A stretch of DNA of 64,000 nucleotides from Brachionus plicatilis (lineage: Eukaryota > Rotifera > Eurotatoria > Ploima > Brachionidae): NCBI GenBank assembly GCA_010279815.1, contig QEOQ01000487.1:285832-349831 (forward strand), given 5' to 3'. Position 1 is the first letter of the stretch. Each line of letters starts with the position of its first letter. Below, piece by piece: positions 24,173 through 36,300 of the stretch. A program made the position numbers and the translations under genes. The notes beneath the pieces were generated by a model. It saw nothing but the letters and a program-made list of their open reading frames with translations. It was not told the DNA's origin and searched no databases.

Positions 24173-25412
24173 TTAAAATTTCACTACATTTTGAACCGTC
24201 TCCAAAGTATTGATCAAATTGTCTAATTGATATTTGTCCAATTCGAGTGCAGTTAAATTGTCTTTCGAGCTCAGCTTATCAGTCTCTAAGGTAAGCGAGC
24301 ACTTCAGCTCGTTTAATTTTGAAAATTTATCACTACTGTGTACTAGCTAAGAAAAATATTTTAATTTAAATAACTTATTTAATAAAATTATAAATACTTT
24401 AAGGCTCCAGTCGAAATTTTTAAGATAAGTATGACCGAAATTTGCCGATTTGGTCATTATTAATTCCTCTAGATCATTTTTTCTGTTCTTAAAAGCGTTA
24501 ATTAAAACATCGATGTTTTTGGTCAGTTGTAATTTTTCCTTAAACTAAAAACAAAAATTATCTTTTCCATTTTTTGCTAAAATTTTATTAAATTCTAGTT
24601 AAATTTTTTTTAATTTTACATTTTTTTTAGACACCATACATTATATTTTTTAGAATTTCGATAATTGAAATTTTAAGCTATCTTACAAAAGATTAAATGA
24701 AAATGGGGGTGATATTTCTTGGAAAATATTAAATAAAATACCTAGGCTACACTTAAATTGAAGAAAAAACTTAACAGTAATTAGAAAATTATTGCCGGAA
24801 TTAGCAATTTGAAAGATGAATTTGAAAAGTGATCAAAAATTTAAAAAGTTTCCTGAAACCAAAAAAATCAATTAATCAACACACGAAGGCATCATCTATT
24901 TGCCAAATGTGTCATTTTAAAATATACTCTAGAGAACTATCTTAATTTTGATTGTGTTCTGAAAATTACTTGAAAATTTGGTTGGTTTCAAAGAAATTTA
25001 GCGTTTTTTAAATTATTTATAGACAAAATTTAAATCAGAATTATCACGTATAAAAAAATCAACCTATGGATGAATGAATGGATTTGATTATCATTTCAAA
25101 AAAGTGTAATTAAAATTATGATATTTACTTCCTGTTCGTTTGGTAAATAGATAAACATTTTTGAAATGTAGTCAAATTCTTTTTCTAATTTCCACCAGTC
25201 TTCCAGTTCGATTAAATGAGAATAGTTGACATATGTCAACTTTCCGATATTAATCCAAGAATCAATCAATTCATGGATATACTTGAATTTACATTCAAAA
25301 GTTAGATAAATTAATTTTTTTTTAAAAAGTTCACAAAAACCTTAACTAAGCAATTTGAATCGAAATTTTCAATCAATTTGTTCAACCTAGTCGAATCGTA
25401 CTGGATCATCAT
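24173..25412 (-). CDS. COMM domain protein, COMMD8-like (four exons, 181 aa)
   Basis: COMMD proteins form the Commander complex used in endosomal recycling, and influence NF-kappaB and cullin ligases. Minus-strand exons, in order, are 25341-25412, 25129-25281, 24398-24544 and 24173-24346. All junctions are phase 0 and the introns are 59, 584 and 51 bp; the total is 546 coding bases. The C-terminal COMM domain is visible: NFDWSLK joined to LVHSSDKFSKLNE, then LTLETD, then ELDKYQLDNLINTLETVQNV. The N-terminal part (YIHELIDSWINIGKLTYVNY, then ELEDWWKLEKEFDYIS) and the FKNRKNDLEEL segment match the layout of COMMD8, and the length agrees with the human protein (about 183). Individual exons are too short for ordinary ORF calling. 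Assignment to COMMD8 rather than another COMMD is likely but not certain. Confidence 0.8.
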
Positions 25413-27947
25413 GGAGCTACCAAACCGAAAATAATTTTATTAAAAAGTCACAAGAATTTCTTTTTATTTTGATAACATGATGCATTTAAAAAAAATTAAA
25501 ATAAAATTTTTTTTATATCATTAAAAACTTAACTTTAATTCAAACAATTTAATTACTAATAATAATTTATCAATAGCTGAATGATGTTTTTATAGCTACT
25601 TAATTTTAAATGTTACTCAAGTTTAGAGATTTCCTTTTTTTCTTATCTATTTTCCTATAGTTGTAATTTTCGGTGATATATTTCTTCCAGAACCTATGAT
25701 CAATTAAAAGCAATTATTCTGCTACCCTCAACGGAATATTCAAAATATGATGACCATTTTTTGATACTAAAAATAATATTAAATGCGCCAAATTTTCTTA
25801 AACATTCGATCAGAACTTTAAGTTTCAAAAAAAAGTTAAACCTTTAAGATTGTTAATTTTTTTTTTTTTTAATCTTGTCATCAATTAAACATCGCCAGTA
25901 GGCGTTTTTTGAAATTATAAATATAAAATATATAAAATATGAGAAAATAAATTAAAATTTTTTCAAACTTTAGGTGGGAGTCACTCTGTGAGCACTGAAT
26001 GTCTAAAGAATTTAACAATTCTTGTAGTTTTTATTTTTTTCAAACGTAAAATTTGAACTCATTGATGTAAAAAATGGTATACTTAAATTAATTATTATTT
26101 TTTAGTTTCAAAAAACAGTCATCTAATATTGAGCAGCCTTTAATAAAGATTTCATAATCTTCAATACTAAAATTAGTTAAAACTGAACCAAAAATTTATT
26201 CAAAAATAAAATTTAAACAGAAAACCTACTAAAAACAATAATTAAATCTAATAAAAAATTTATACTAGAGCAAAAATAAACTCTTTAATTTAAATTAACT
26301 AAATTAAGTAAAAAATATTTTCCTAAAAATCACGTTTAAAATCCACAAAAAAAGATTGTTTTTCGCAAAATTAATGGTATTAAAAACTTTTGGATAAGAT
26401 TATTAATTTAAAAAATTAAAAATTATCAAAATTTCTTTCTTTTAGTTCTATTATGAAACATGAACAGAAAATATTTCTTCAATTCACTTGAATGCAAAGA
26501 GCGAGAATAGCTATCAAAGTTAGATATTTTTTTTATTATTAAGTGTCTTTTCCCCTTATCTAAATGCATTGAAAACTAAAATTTGTACCGTGGGACATTT
26601 TCAATCACTATTTATTTATTTTCTTCGGTGGGCTTTCTAAAATAATAATTTCATTATTTATTTAAAAAAAATAAAATATTTTGATTGGTGAAAAGAATTC
26701 TAAAGACTTAATTAAAAAATCAATGAAAATTATTTTTTCTCTTATTTAAATTAATTTATAACTAAAATGATTACTTTTACACATCAAGTCTTTAAGCGAT
26801 ATCTGAAAAATCACTGCCTAGTGTAACTGTAGAGAAATATTATAATTTCTAGAATATTGAGGATATTTTTTTATTTATCAGATTTAATATTATTTTTTAG
26901 ATTTTACATTCAAAGAATTTGCTTTGTGAAACTCGATACGAAGCATTTTCTGAAAATATTGTTTCTCTCAACTTTAAATAATCGATTAAGATAAATTATT
27001 TTATGTGGAAATTCGACTTTCCTACACGAATAAATCTTAAATATCGTAATTATTTTTATTCACTAAAGGAGAAATTTTTGATTAAAAATTTACTAAAACA
27101 ATAATTTAAATTTTTTTGTTTTAGTTGTATTTAACGAGAAAATTAAAATTAAAATTATTGTCTAAATTCTTAGTAGAAATTAAATGACAAAATTAAAAAA
27201 ATTTTTCTAGCGATCATTGATCAGACCGCTGAGATTTTTTTAAGTTAATTCAAAATTAAATAGAAAACTTCTAAATTTTATTAAAGATTTTGCTTTTTCT
27301 TTATTTTCATTTCTATACTTAAAAACAAATCTCTTAAATTCGTATAAAATAAATAGATAAAAATGGTATATTTATAAATTTCAGTCCTTTTCTAGGCCTA
27401 GAAATTGTCTTTTAATTTAAAATTTGTCCTGGAGACTTTATTATTTTTAGAAATTCATCAGTTATTAAATAAAACATTAAAGAGACCTAAAAAATTCTAA
27501 GAAATGCAATTTTAAAAATTTAGTATTGTCATGCCAATAAATGGGTGACACAAGCAAGGATAATTAAAAGAATATTTTATTTCACTTGCCAGTGAGTCCA
27601 AGTAGAATATACTTCCCCTCTTGGTAGCTGACTTTTTCATTTATTTATAATTAAAGATTAAACAAATAAATAAAGTTTTCACAATCAACTTTCAATATTT
27701 AAAAACGATATCTTTAAAATATTATTAAAGTACTTTGTTTTCAAGATATTATATTTATATAAAGAGGCTATACCAAGGGTATGACAGTATTTTGAAATTT
27801 TTAATAATAAGAAAAGTCTAATTTAAATTACAATTTGATCTAATTCTTTTTAACTAAAATCTGATATTTAAAATTCCAATTTAAAAAGTAAATTTATTTT
27901 TTATAAAAAATATTTGTTTTGATTGTTGGATAAAAAACTAATCTTTG
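25413..27947. other. Gene-free intergenic stretch
   Basis: Separates the divergent COMMD8-like gene and the small gene at 27948. No coding pair, RNA gene or clear repeat was recognised. Confidence 0.4.
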
Positions 27948-28404
27948 ATGATATCGTTAAATACAATCGAAAAAGAGTAAAAGTATTTTTAAATCTTCTG
28001 AATTATTTTTGAGTTTTTTTATTAAAGTTTTCTAAATGCGTTTAACTTTGATAAAATTAACAAGTTTCAGAACTGTCTCAATATTGGATATCTTACGAAA
28101 TTACGAAAAATTCGTTTACCAAAACTCTACAATGAACAAGGCCTTTATTTTGTTAAGAAATCATTTTCTTACTTCATGGAACGAAACCACGACAATGTTA
28201 AAGGTATAAAATTTCGACATGTAAAAAGATCATTATGGAAAGATGCATTAAACACTTTTAAAGATCAACAAAAATGGATAGGATTTTTTGAATTTTTGTA
28301 AGTATAATTTCTTTTATAAAGACTTAACCAATCGGTTAAAATACAGAATCTGCTATAACTCTAATTTCTTGACAAAGTCGACAAAATCGGAAGCCACAAA
28401 ATAG
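27948..28404 (+). CDS. Unrecognised small protein, three exons (118 aa)
   Basis: Exons 27948-27976, 28028-28297 and 28347-28404 join in phase across introns of 51 and 49 bp, the standard intron size in this window. The donors are GTAAAAG and GTAAGTAT and the acceptors ATTAAAG and ATACAG. The result is 357 coding bases ending in TAG. The protein begins MISLNTIEKDFLNAF, is basic and soluble-looking, has a motif-like centre (LRKIRLPKLYNEQGLYFVKK), then WKDALNTFKDQQKWIGFFEF, and ends KSTKSEATK. There is no signal peptide or membrane segment. I do not recognise the family; the tryptophan and aromatic spacing looks like a small folded conserved protein. A competing frame from ATG 28036 (MRLTLIKLTSF) overlaps exon 2 but needs a 60 bp intron and ends quickly. 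The model is an inference. Confidence 0.5.
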
Positions 28405-29646
28405 CTTATCAGGCACATTCACTTTGATCAAGTAGGTTAGCAATAGATATTTATCAATTATTTCATACATGAGTTCTCTTGATAAATTTTAAATAGCAAG
28501 CATTTTATTTGTGTGATTTGAATGTTTATGGCATTGGTAAAAAGCATATTCAAGCCAAATTTTGCCACTATTTGGCTTAATTGCTTTACAATTCAATTCA
28601 AATTTATTTATTAATTATTTTTTACAAAAATTTTAGAAGTGTTAAGGCTCTTAACAGCCTAGAAAAAATGTTTATTAAAAATAATGTAATTTTCATTTAA
28701 AAAAAATAATTAGCTAAAATATCGCTGATATCAGTTAAAAATCAATCATTTATTATTGATTTTGGAAAAAGCTTTTTGGGCAAAATTATTGAAATACTTG
28801 AAAAAAATTGGGTGTAATGTCAAATGAAATAAACTAAACAAAATTTATAGCAAATTAATTGATATTGAAAAATTTTAAACATAGCACGTATTTTTAATTA
28901 ACAAGTTTGCTAAAAATAGAAACAGTGGTTTTTTAAAATTGTTTTCTAATAAACGTAGAAAATAAAATTAATTTGATATTTCGGTCGTGTTTTTCCTCAA
29001 TTGAGACATAATAAATCTTTCTAATAAATCTCAAAATTTTTAATTTTTATAATTATGTTAAAATTTTTTTAAAAAAATGCAGAAATTTAATATTACTCTG
29101 AGAAGAAATAAACAGATAGATAACAAAAAAAAAACGCCAAAAAACATGATTGTTTTAACGCGTGAAAAAACAGATTGAAAACTTAAATAAAATCACCACA
29201 AAACGGAAAAATTTTAAAATTGAAAAAATAACTTTATAAAAAAATTAGAGTTTTAAAAATTTAAGAAGATATTATATACATTGTTATTAAATATATTAAA
29301 TTAATATATCTGCATTTGATCTACTCAATATTAAATTGAATTTAATTTTGAAATTGTCTAAAAATAAAGTTTTAAGAAAAAAATCAAATAATTTTTTTTA
29401 CTCATTTTAATTTCCATGTTTTTAGTATGAAATCATAAAATTATACAGTTTTCAATAGAAATAAATAAAATTTATTTAAAAAATTTAAAGAAATTAAGTA
29501 TCATTTAAAGTTTCTTTAAGAATATTAAGCTTTTGATGCTAAATTTTAAAATTTTTCGAAATTCATTTAAAACAATGTGTTCTAGGCTAAATTAATAAGA
29601 CACCCAACACGCTTCTTGCCTTTTCAGAATCAAAATTTCTCTCATC

Positions 29647-29686
29647 GATCCACTCTGTCACGAAGCGAGTCATTGCTGAGTGGATC
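29647..29686. repeat. Perfect 9 bp stem hairpin
   Basis: GATCCACTC at 29647-29655 is exactly complementary to GAGTGGATC at 29678-29686, in a patch (29590-29700) noticeably less A/T-rich than its surroundings. The function is unknown. Confidence 0.4.
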
Positions 29687-29999
29687 ATATTTATCATTTT
29701 AACTATTTTTTTAGATCATACCACACTTATCTAGATAACTGAGAACTATTTACCATGATGCATTTCATTGTCAAACATCAGCAAGATAACAATCAGAATA
29801 AAAATAAAAATTAGATTTTTAATATTATCAGGTTGAACTTTTAGAGGGTAAGTTTTTTAAGATTTAGTAATCTTAACTCAAATAATAAATATTTGTTATT
29901 TAGATAAAAAATATTTTTTTATTCAAAATACAAATATTAAACCATAAATATTTTTAAAAATTTTTTAATTTACAAAAACGAAATTATTTTATTAATCGA

Positions 30000-30045
30000 T
30001 GCGTTTCGACCAAAATGGCCTTCTTCAGGATCTAAAATGACTAGT
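30000..30045 (-). ncRNA. Hammerhead-ribozyme-like core, probably a Penelope-element remnant
   Basis: The minus strand reads CCTGAAGAAGGCC, ATTTT, GGTCGAAACGC. That corresponds to the hammerhead conserved box CUGANGA, a four-pair stem II (GGCC with GGTC, one G-U), and the GAAA box. Penelope-like retroelements are known to carry minimal hammerheads with this arrangement. The stem III and cleavage-site side looks degraded: A is found where U is expected after CGCATCG. It is therefore probably an inactive relic. No reverse-transcriptase frame was found next to it. Confidence 0.35.
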
Positions 30046-30825
30046 ATTTTAAGAAAAGTTAATTAATAACCCAATAAAATAAAATAAAAAAAATTTTTTG
30101 AAAATATAGAAAATTGAAATTTTTCAACATAAAATTGTTTCATTTCACTTATAACAACTTTTACAAAAAAAAATTCAATTTTTCCATCTAACAAAGCCTT
30201 ATCGAATTTAAAATAAAAGTAAAATCATTTAAGTTTCAATTAATCTTCTTATATCTAGATAGTAAAACATATATATTTTTCTACCTAGATATGAGAAGAA
30301 GAATTATTTTAAGAAAGGTTTGAAAACGACTTTAAATAGTTAATAAACCAATTCTTTTAAACTTTTTTTAAACTTTTATTTCAGTTTTTAAAGCCGTTTA
30401 AACAATCACGTTTTTTGATAAGAAAAACGGAGAAAACTAGGAAGAAACGAAATTAATAAACGCATTTAAACGGCGTTTTTTAGTCCGTTTTTTTCTCCCG
30501 GGATATTTTTAATAATAAAACATAATTAAATAAAAATTTTTAGTTTTGAAAAAAATAAATGAAATTTGCATTGTAAAAGTATCAGAGTTTTTCTAGCGTA
30601 GTTATTTTTTACCCAAATCTTTATAAAGTCATCTATAAAAAACTTCATTTTTTGAACAAATTTAGAATTGACAATTATTTCAATTTTTTTAACTTAAATG
30701 GATAGAAAATTCGATTTAATTATTGTTTTATTAATTTCTGTACTTTATTTACTTTCTTTTTGTTCGTTTAGAATCTTAATTTTTTTTACTCTGGTCCTTT
30801 TTGTACTTTTTGCGCGAAAAGTTCA

Positions 30826-31552
30826 AGAATGGAATCTACTTTTTGGATGAAGATTAAATAAACATATAAAATGTTACTAAAACATATAAAAAATGAATCA
30901 AGCATAAAACTATTTTTACTTTATAAAAATGTGAATCAAAACATAAACTTATTTTTAAATTCTGTGAATAGAACATAAATTAAATTTATCAAAAAGTGAT
31001 CCAAAACATATAAATTTATACAAAGTATAAAAAAAATTTAAGTCAATTTGATCAATAAAAAAGGTGAAAAAAACATATATTATTCCATTTCGTACCATGG
31101 CCTGACTTCTGGGTAAACTGTATAAACTGTATGCTTGCCATTACACTTAAATATTTTATTTTATTGTTTTATTGAGTTCGATATCGGAATTGAATTTAGC
31201 CATAAAAATCCATTCGATTTTTCTTTTCATGGTTGAAAAAAAAATTAAATATCTAAATTAAAGGTTTATGTTTTAATCACTTTTCTTCAAAATAATTTCA
31301 AGTTAGTTTTTTTTTTATTTCGATATGTTTTATTCACTTTTTGAATAATTTATTTAGTCATTTATGTTTTATTCACATTTAGCAAAAAGTGTATATGTTT
31401 TAGTCACATTTTAAGTTAATTATGTTCGAATTTATGTTTTACTTCACTCTTTTACAAAGTTAAAATCTCAATTTTTTCTTTATGTTTTGTTTTTTAAGAT
31501 TAACATTTTATATGTTTTTTTAATCTTCTTCCCTACTTTTTAATATTCTCAT
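30826..31552. mobile_element. Inverted-repeat transposon (MITE-like) with internal motif arrays
   Basis: The ends are inverted repeats of about 50 bp: the left contains GATGAAGATTAAATAAACAT then ATAAAATGTTA, and the right carries its complement at 31501-31552. Inside each half is an array of about seven copies of a motif near GTGAATAAAACATAAA, pointing one way in the left half (30860-31080) and the other way in the right half (31260-31500). There is no coding frame. Such subterminal arrays resemble transposase-binding sites in non-autonomous DNA transposons. Confidence 0.55.
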
Positions 31553-33326
31553 TGTATAAACCTCTTTACTTGCCATTAATTTGCTTCAGATGTTTTTGAG
31601 ATAAAGCCATTAGGGGATTCGGTGAATTATAATTCTTTTATTAAAAATTTACCAAATTTTGTTTTAATGATTTAGATCATTAATATCTTTCAGCAAAAAA
31701 TAATAAAAAATTAACTAATTTTAATTTAATTTCATAACTAATCCACAGCTTTAATAAAAAAATTTGAAAATAATAGATTATAATTTCAATACCTAACTTT
31801 TAAATTTTTTTAAAATTTTAATAAAAAAAAAATAATCTTTTGACAGCATCATTGTTATTTTGGAATGTAAAATTTCTTTCATTATAATGTAAAATCTTGC
31901 AAACAACACCATCAGCTTTTGTTCTAAAATGTTTAAATTTATAAGTTAATAAATATTTTTTAAATTTTACTATAAATTAATAAAATTTAATCTGGATAAT
32001 ATCAAATTAATTTATTTTATTTAATCGGCTTTAAAAAAAATTTGAAAAATTTGAATTGGCTCAAACACAGGAGATATTGATTGCGAAATTGAATAAGCTT
32101 AATTTAAAATTTTTCACTGAAAACAATAAAATTTTACGAAAATTTGCAGAAAAAGTAAAAAAAAAATTAAAAAAGAATATTCTTCTTATTTTTACGACAT
32201 TTAACTTAAAATCTGCTAAATTTTCTGTTATTTAATATTTCGATTTAATTACTGAAATTAAATACTGTATGTAAATATCGAATAAATATCAAAATATATT
32301 CATTTTTGTTAAAATTTTGGGAAAAATTTTATTTGAAATCAGGTACCATTTAATTTTTTACATCAAATTTATTATTCTAATAACTCAAGAGAACAACAAT
32401 TTTAATTTCAATTTTTTATTTGGTTCTTTTGTCCAAGAATTCACATTGGCGTAAATTTTAATGCTTAAAGCCACTTGTTTTACTTTAAACTGAAAAATTA
32501 TTTTAATAAAAATCAGTTGTCTGTTATTATGAAAAATTAAATGCTCTACAATATTCTCATTATTTAGGAAGAATTTTTAAAATAACTAATTCTTGCAATT
32601 ATCTTTTAAATGGACCTTGTTCTGCATAAAATTTCTCTTTTTTTGTTTTTCTAAATTTAAAAACGCTATTTTTTTGGCTGTAATTGATTATGGATTTCTG
32701 TGCAAAATTTTTAAATCTAAAATATAATAAAAAAAAGAAAAAAAAATTGAAAATTATTTTTATTCGGAATTTTATTTATTCTGAGATGTTTATGGTGTCA
32801 CCATTTTTGCACAATCAATTATTATTAGATTTTTCAATTTAAACTTATAGTTATGCATGGATATTTTTTGGTCCCAATAAATAAAAAGTATCTAAAGAAC
32901 AATTTCAATGCCAACATGCTAAAGAATCATAATTGTGAATTGCTAAGATCGTTTTATCAAAAACAATTAACTTCTAGTAAGAAAAAAAAGAAGAAAATAT
33001 ATAAAATCAAATGATCATTCAGGCGCAAAATTATAATTTCAATAAAGAAACTTGGCAAAAATTTTCATTCCAAAGTATAGCTTTGCTAGAGAATATTTTA
33101 AAATTTTTGATGAAAATTAAATTCCAAAGCACACAAAAATCTGCTCTGTAGGAAGAAAATATTATTTAAAGAATTTTATCTCAATTGTTGTATTATTTTT
33201 GATTAGTTATTAAAAATCTTGAATTAAATTTCGGGTCAGGTGAATTTTTCTTTTTATTTCAGCCTTAAAGAAAAGCAAAAGCTTTTAATATAAATGATCG
33301 ATTAGTACAAAAATTGCCAAATCGAA

Positions 33327-36300
33327 ATGCAGAGATATTCAAACAAAGACTTCAAATGGTACGAACAGGACAAAGAATGCAATGATGCCAGCATTTTTAA
33401 AAGTAATAAGAAACTTTTGGGTGCGGAATGGAACAAAAATCGACCTGTGGAAACTCAAACTTACCGAACAACCCTGGAAAGCCACTCAAATGCCCAGCAA
33501 GTACTGATCGATCGCATCATTGAACGCTTGGACGAAATAGAAAAGCAAATGCCAAGCGATTACACTTATGACAATTATCTATTCAGCTCACCAAGTCACA
33601 AAAATGTCATATGCACTCGAATGCCGCAGTACACAAAACAGAATATATCCTCTTTTACCATTCCCAAAGATAAAGCAAACCAATTTTTATTTGAACAAGT
33701 TAAACTTCAGCCCAAGCTCAGCCAAACTTCCAACACAACTAATGAGTCCGTGGAGCAATTATTTAAAAATATTAAAGCTACCAATGCTTCTGATTCGAAT
33801 TCTGTAGGATTTTTTAGCATGAATTCTGTATGCCCTCAGTCAAAAGTACCTCAGTCACCTTGTGGGTCAAATAAAGCAATAAAAATTTTAAATGTTCCAA
33901 AAATTCCTCCTTTGCCACCTTCATTAATAAAGAGCCCAAATTATTTGGACTCTTATCACTCAGATCAATCCAAGCCATCACCAATATCACCTATTCAAGT
34001 AGCATCTGTGGTACCACCACTACCGCCACCGCCACCTCTACCTCTGCCCACCGACTTTGACATAAAAATAACCTCTGGAGAGGAGAACGACTCGCACCAA
34101 TTGCCCAACAATTTTCTTAGTCAATTGGTCGAGAAGAGGAAAAAGCTCAGGCATACAGAGATTGACTCTGGACCTGCTCACGATCAAAAAAACACTGACT
34201 TTTTTATCAAAGAGCTTAAAGAACGCCTCAATGTTTACCTAGAGGACTCGGATCGAGCTAAAAAAATAGAAGAGAAATTAAATCAAAATTTAGATAAAAA
34301 TGAAGTAATAAAATCAAACGAAGAAGACTCAGATCAAGCTAAAAAAATAGAAGAGAAATTAAATCAAAATTTAAATAATAATGAAATAAAAATATCAAAT
34401 GAAGAAGACTCAGATCAAGCTAAAAAAATAGAAGAGAAATTAAATCAAAATTTAAATAATAATGAGATAAAAAAATTTAATGAAGAAGACTCAGATCATG
34501 CTAAAAAAATAGAAGAGAAATTAAATCAAAATTTAAATAACAATGAAATAAAAAAATTTAATGAAGAAAATAATTTTATTAAAGTCAACGGTGTGCTGTC
34601 AAAAACAAGCTCAGCATCAACTCATTCTTTGACCAAATCAACTTCTAGTGTGACCAAAAAACAAAGTGGTTTTAAGATAGTCTCGATTGATAATGTCCAA
34701 CTGAATGCAGAAAAAGAACGCCAGAAATCAGATTCTATAATATCATATGGAAATACGAGCTCGGAAAGCTCTTCTTCAGATGAGGACAACAAAATAAATG
34801 AATTCATTACTCAATCGAAACTGGCTGACATCACTCAAGAATTGGACGATTCACAAAATCTTGATCACTTCGCAACACCAATGTCCACAATTAATTCATC
34901 GCGAACACTCAGTGAACACAGCGTCAATGCCAAAGCATCTTCGGACAACGAAACCATCAAAATGGAAAGCGAAGACTTTACACTCAACATTTTCTCACAA
35001 AGCTTTGAGCAAAAAAATGACCATAAACTACCTTTAGTGTACAATTGTAGACCATTGGAAAGAGATGCCAGACTCAAAAATGTTTTGATTAAGCTCCATT
35101 TCGATTTGGAAAAATACAACGCTCAAACAAATAGCAAAGAGCTGGACATTTTGGTGCGCAATCCGGACGAGAGTCAACCAGATGATGGTTTGGCTAGCTT
35201 CAGGAGGACCGTGAGTCACCCGGGAGATTTAATCGAGTCTCCCAGTAGCAACACAATTGTATCAAGAGAGGCTTTTTTTGACAGCCTTCGCCAGCTAGTG
35301 GAAGAAAGTCAGGACGAAACAGACACTGAGTACCAGAGGTCTTTTCAAAATTTGAACGAATTCTACAATAGCTTACTGAGAAAATTTCAAAACAAATTCC
35401 AGTACAGAAATGACAGTTTTGATGTAGTTAGCTCGGCTCTTTCGGATGGTGAGACAGACCCAGTGGATAATCAGATGAGTGACAGTTCAGTGGTGCACTC
35501 GGACATGAACCAATTTTCTGATTTGTACAAGACAGAACAGAATAAACTGAAAAACCAAAGAAGATCAAGCTTTATAGCGGTCATTGATGAGGCAAGTGAG
35601 GAAAGTTCCAGTGATACGGTGTTCAGACCGAGCAAAAAATTTGACAATGAAGGCCTTGAAAAAATAAACACTGAAGAGCGTTCAGTTTCGCGCAGTTCCA
35701 GAGTTTTGCGCTCAAAAGCCGACCAGCAGATGTCGACCGATTCGGACGACACTTTCTTGAAGCCTTCTGAGCGCAAAACTCCCACCAAACACTTCAAAAA
35801 AAGACAAAACTCCGACTTGAACAAAGTTAATGCCGAGGAGGAAACAAAATTTAGAACAAATTCTTCTCTTGAAGTCAAAAATGAAATTTGGGACAGAATT
35901 GAAAATTTGGAACGTGAAATAGGTCGAGCTAAATCGGTGCCGGCTGAAAAAATGAAGAAAGAAGACAGAGAAAGACCAAAAAGTGTTGCTTTTGTTGAGA
36001 ACGAAAATGATGAAAAGCCTAGTGTGTCCAATTTGATTAAAATTTGGTCCCAAGCTAAAAAAGTGTGCGAGGAACACAAGGACAAGAGCTTGGCTGGAGT
36101 TTGGAGTGAAATTAACCAAGAAGAAAGAGAGAAGGAAGCAAAAAGACTGGAGGAGCTGAAAAATAGTGTTGAACGCTCCAATCTGTTCATAATATGGAAA
36201 GAGGCCAGAAATGTATCCAAACAGAGATCTAAAATGAGCGCTTATGAGCAGGTGTCCAAGGAACAGCGAGCACATAAAATGGACAAAGTGTTCGAACAAG

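Larger units (their letters stand above)
28405..33326. other. Gene desert with transposon-derived repeats
   Basis: No exon was supported over almost 5 kb. It contains the hairpin at 29647-29686, the hammerhead-like core near 30000-30045 and the 727 bp inverted-repeat element at 30826-31552, listed separately. A shorter imperfect hairpin (CTTCTTATATCTAGATAG and its partner) lies at about 30244-30304. TATATAAAA at 32998 followed by TTCAGG at 33019 may be the core promoter of the next gene; the gap is somewhat short. Confidence 0.45.

Noticed and set aside
29590..29700. Possible tRNA or other structured RNA gene
   Set aside because: There is a 9 bp stem but no cloverleaf, no A/B boxes and no TTCGA-type loop.
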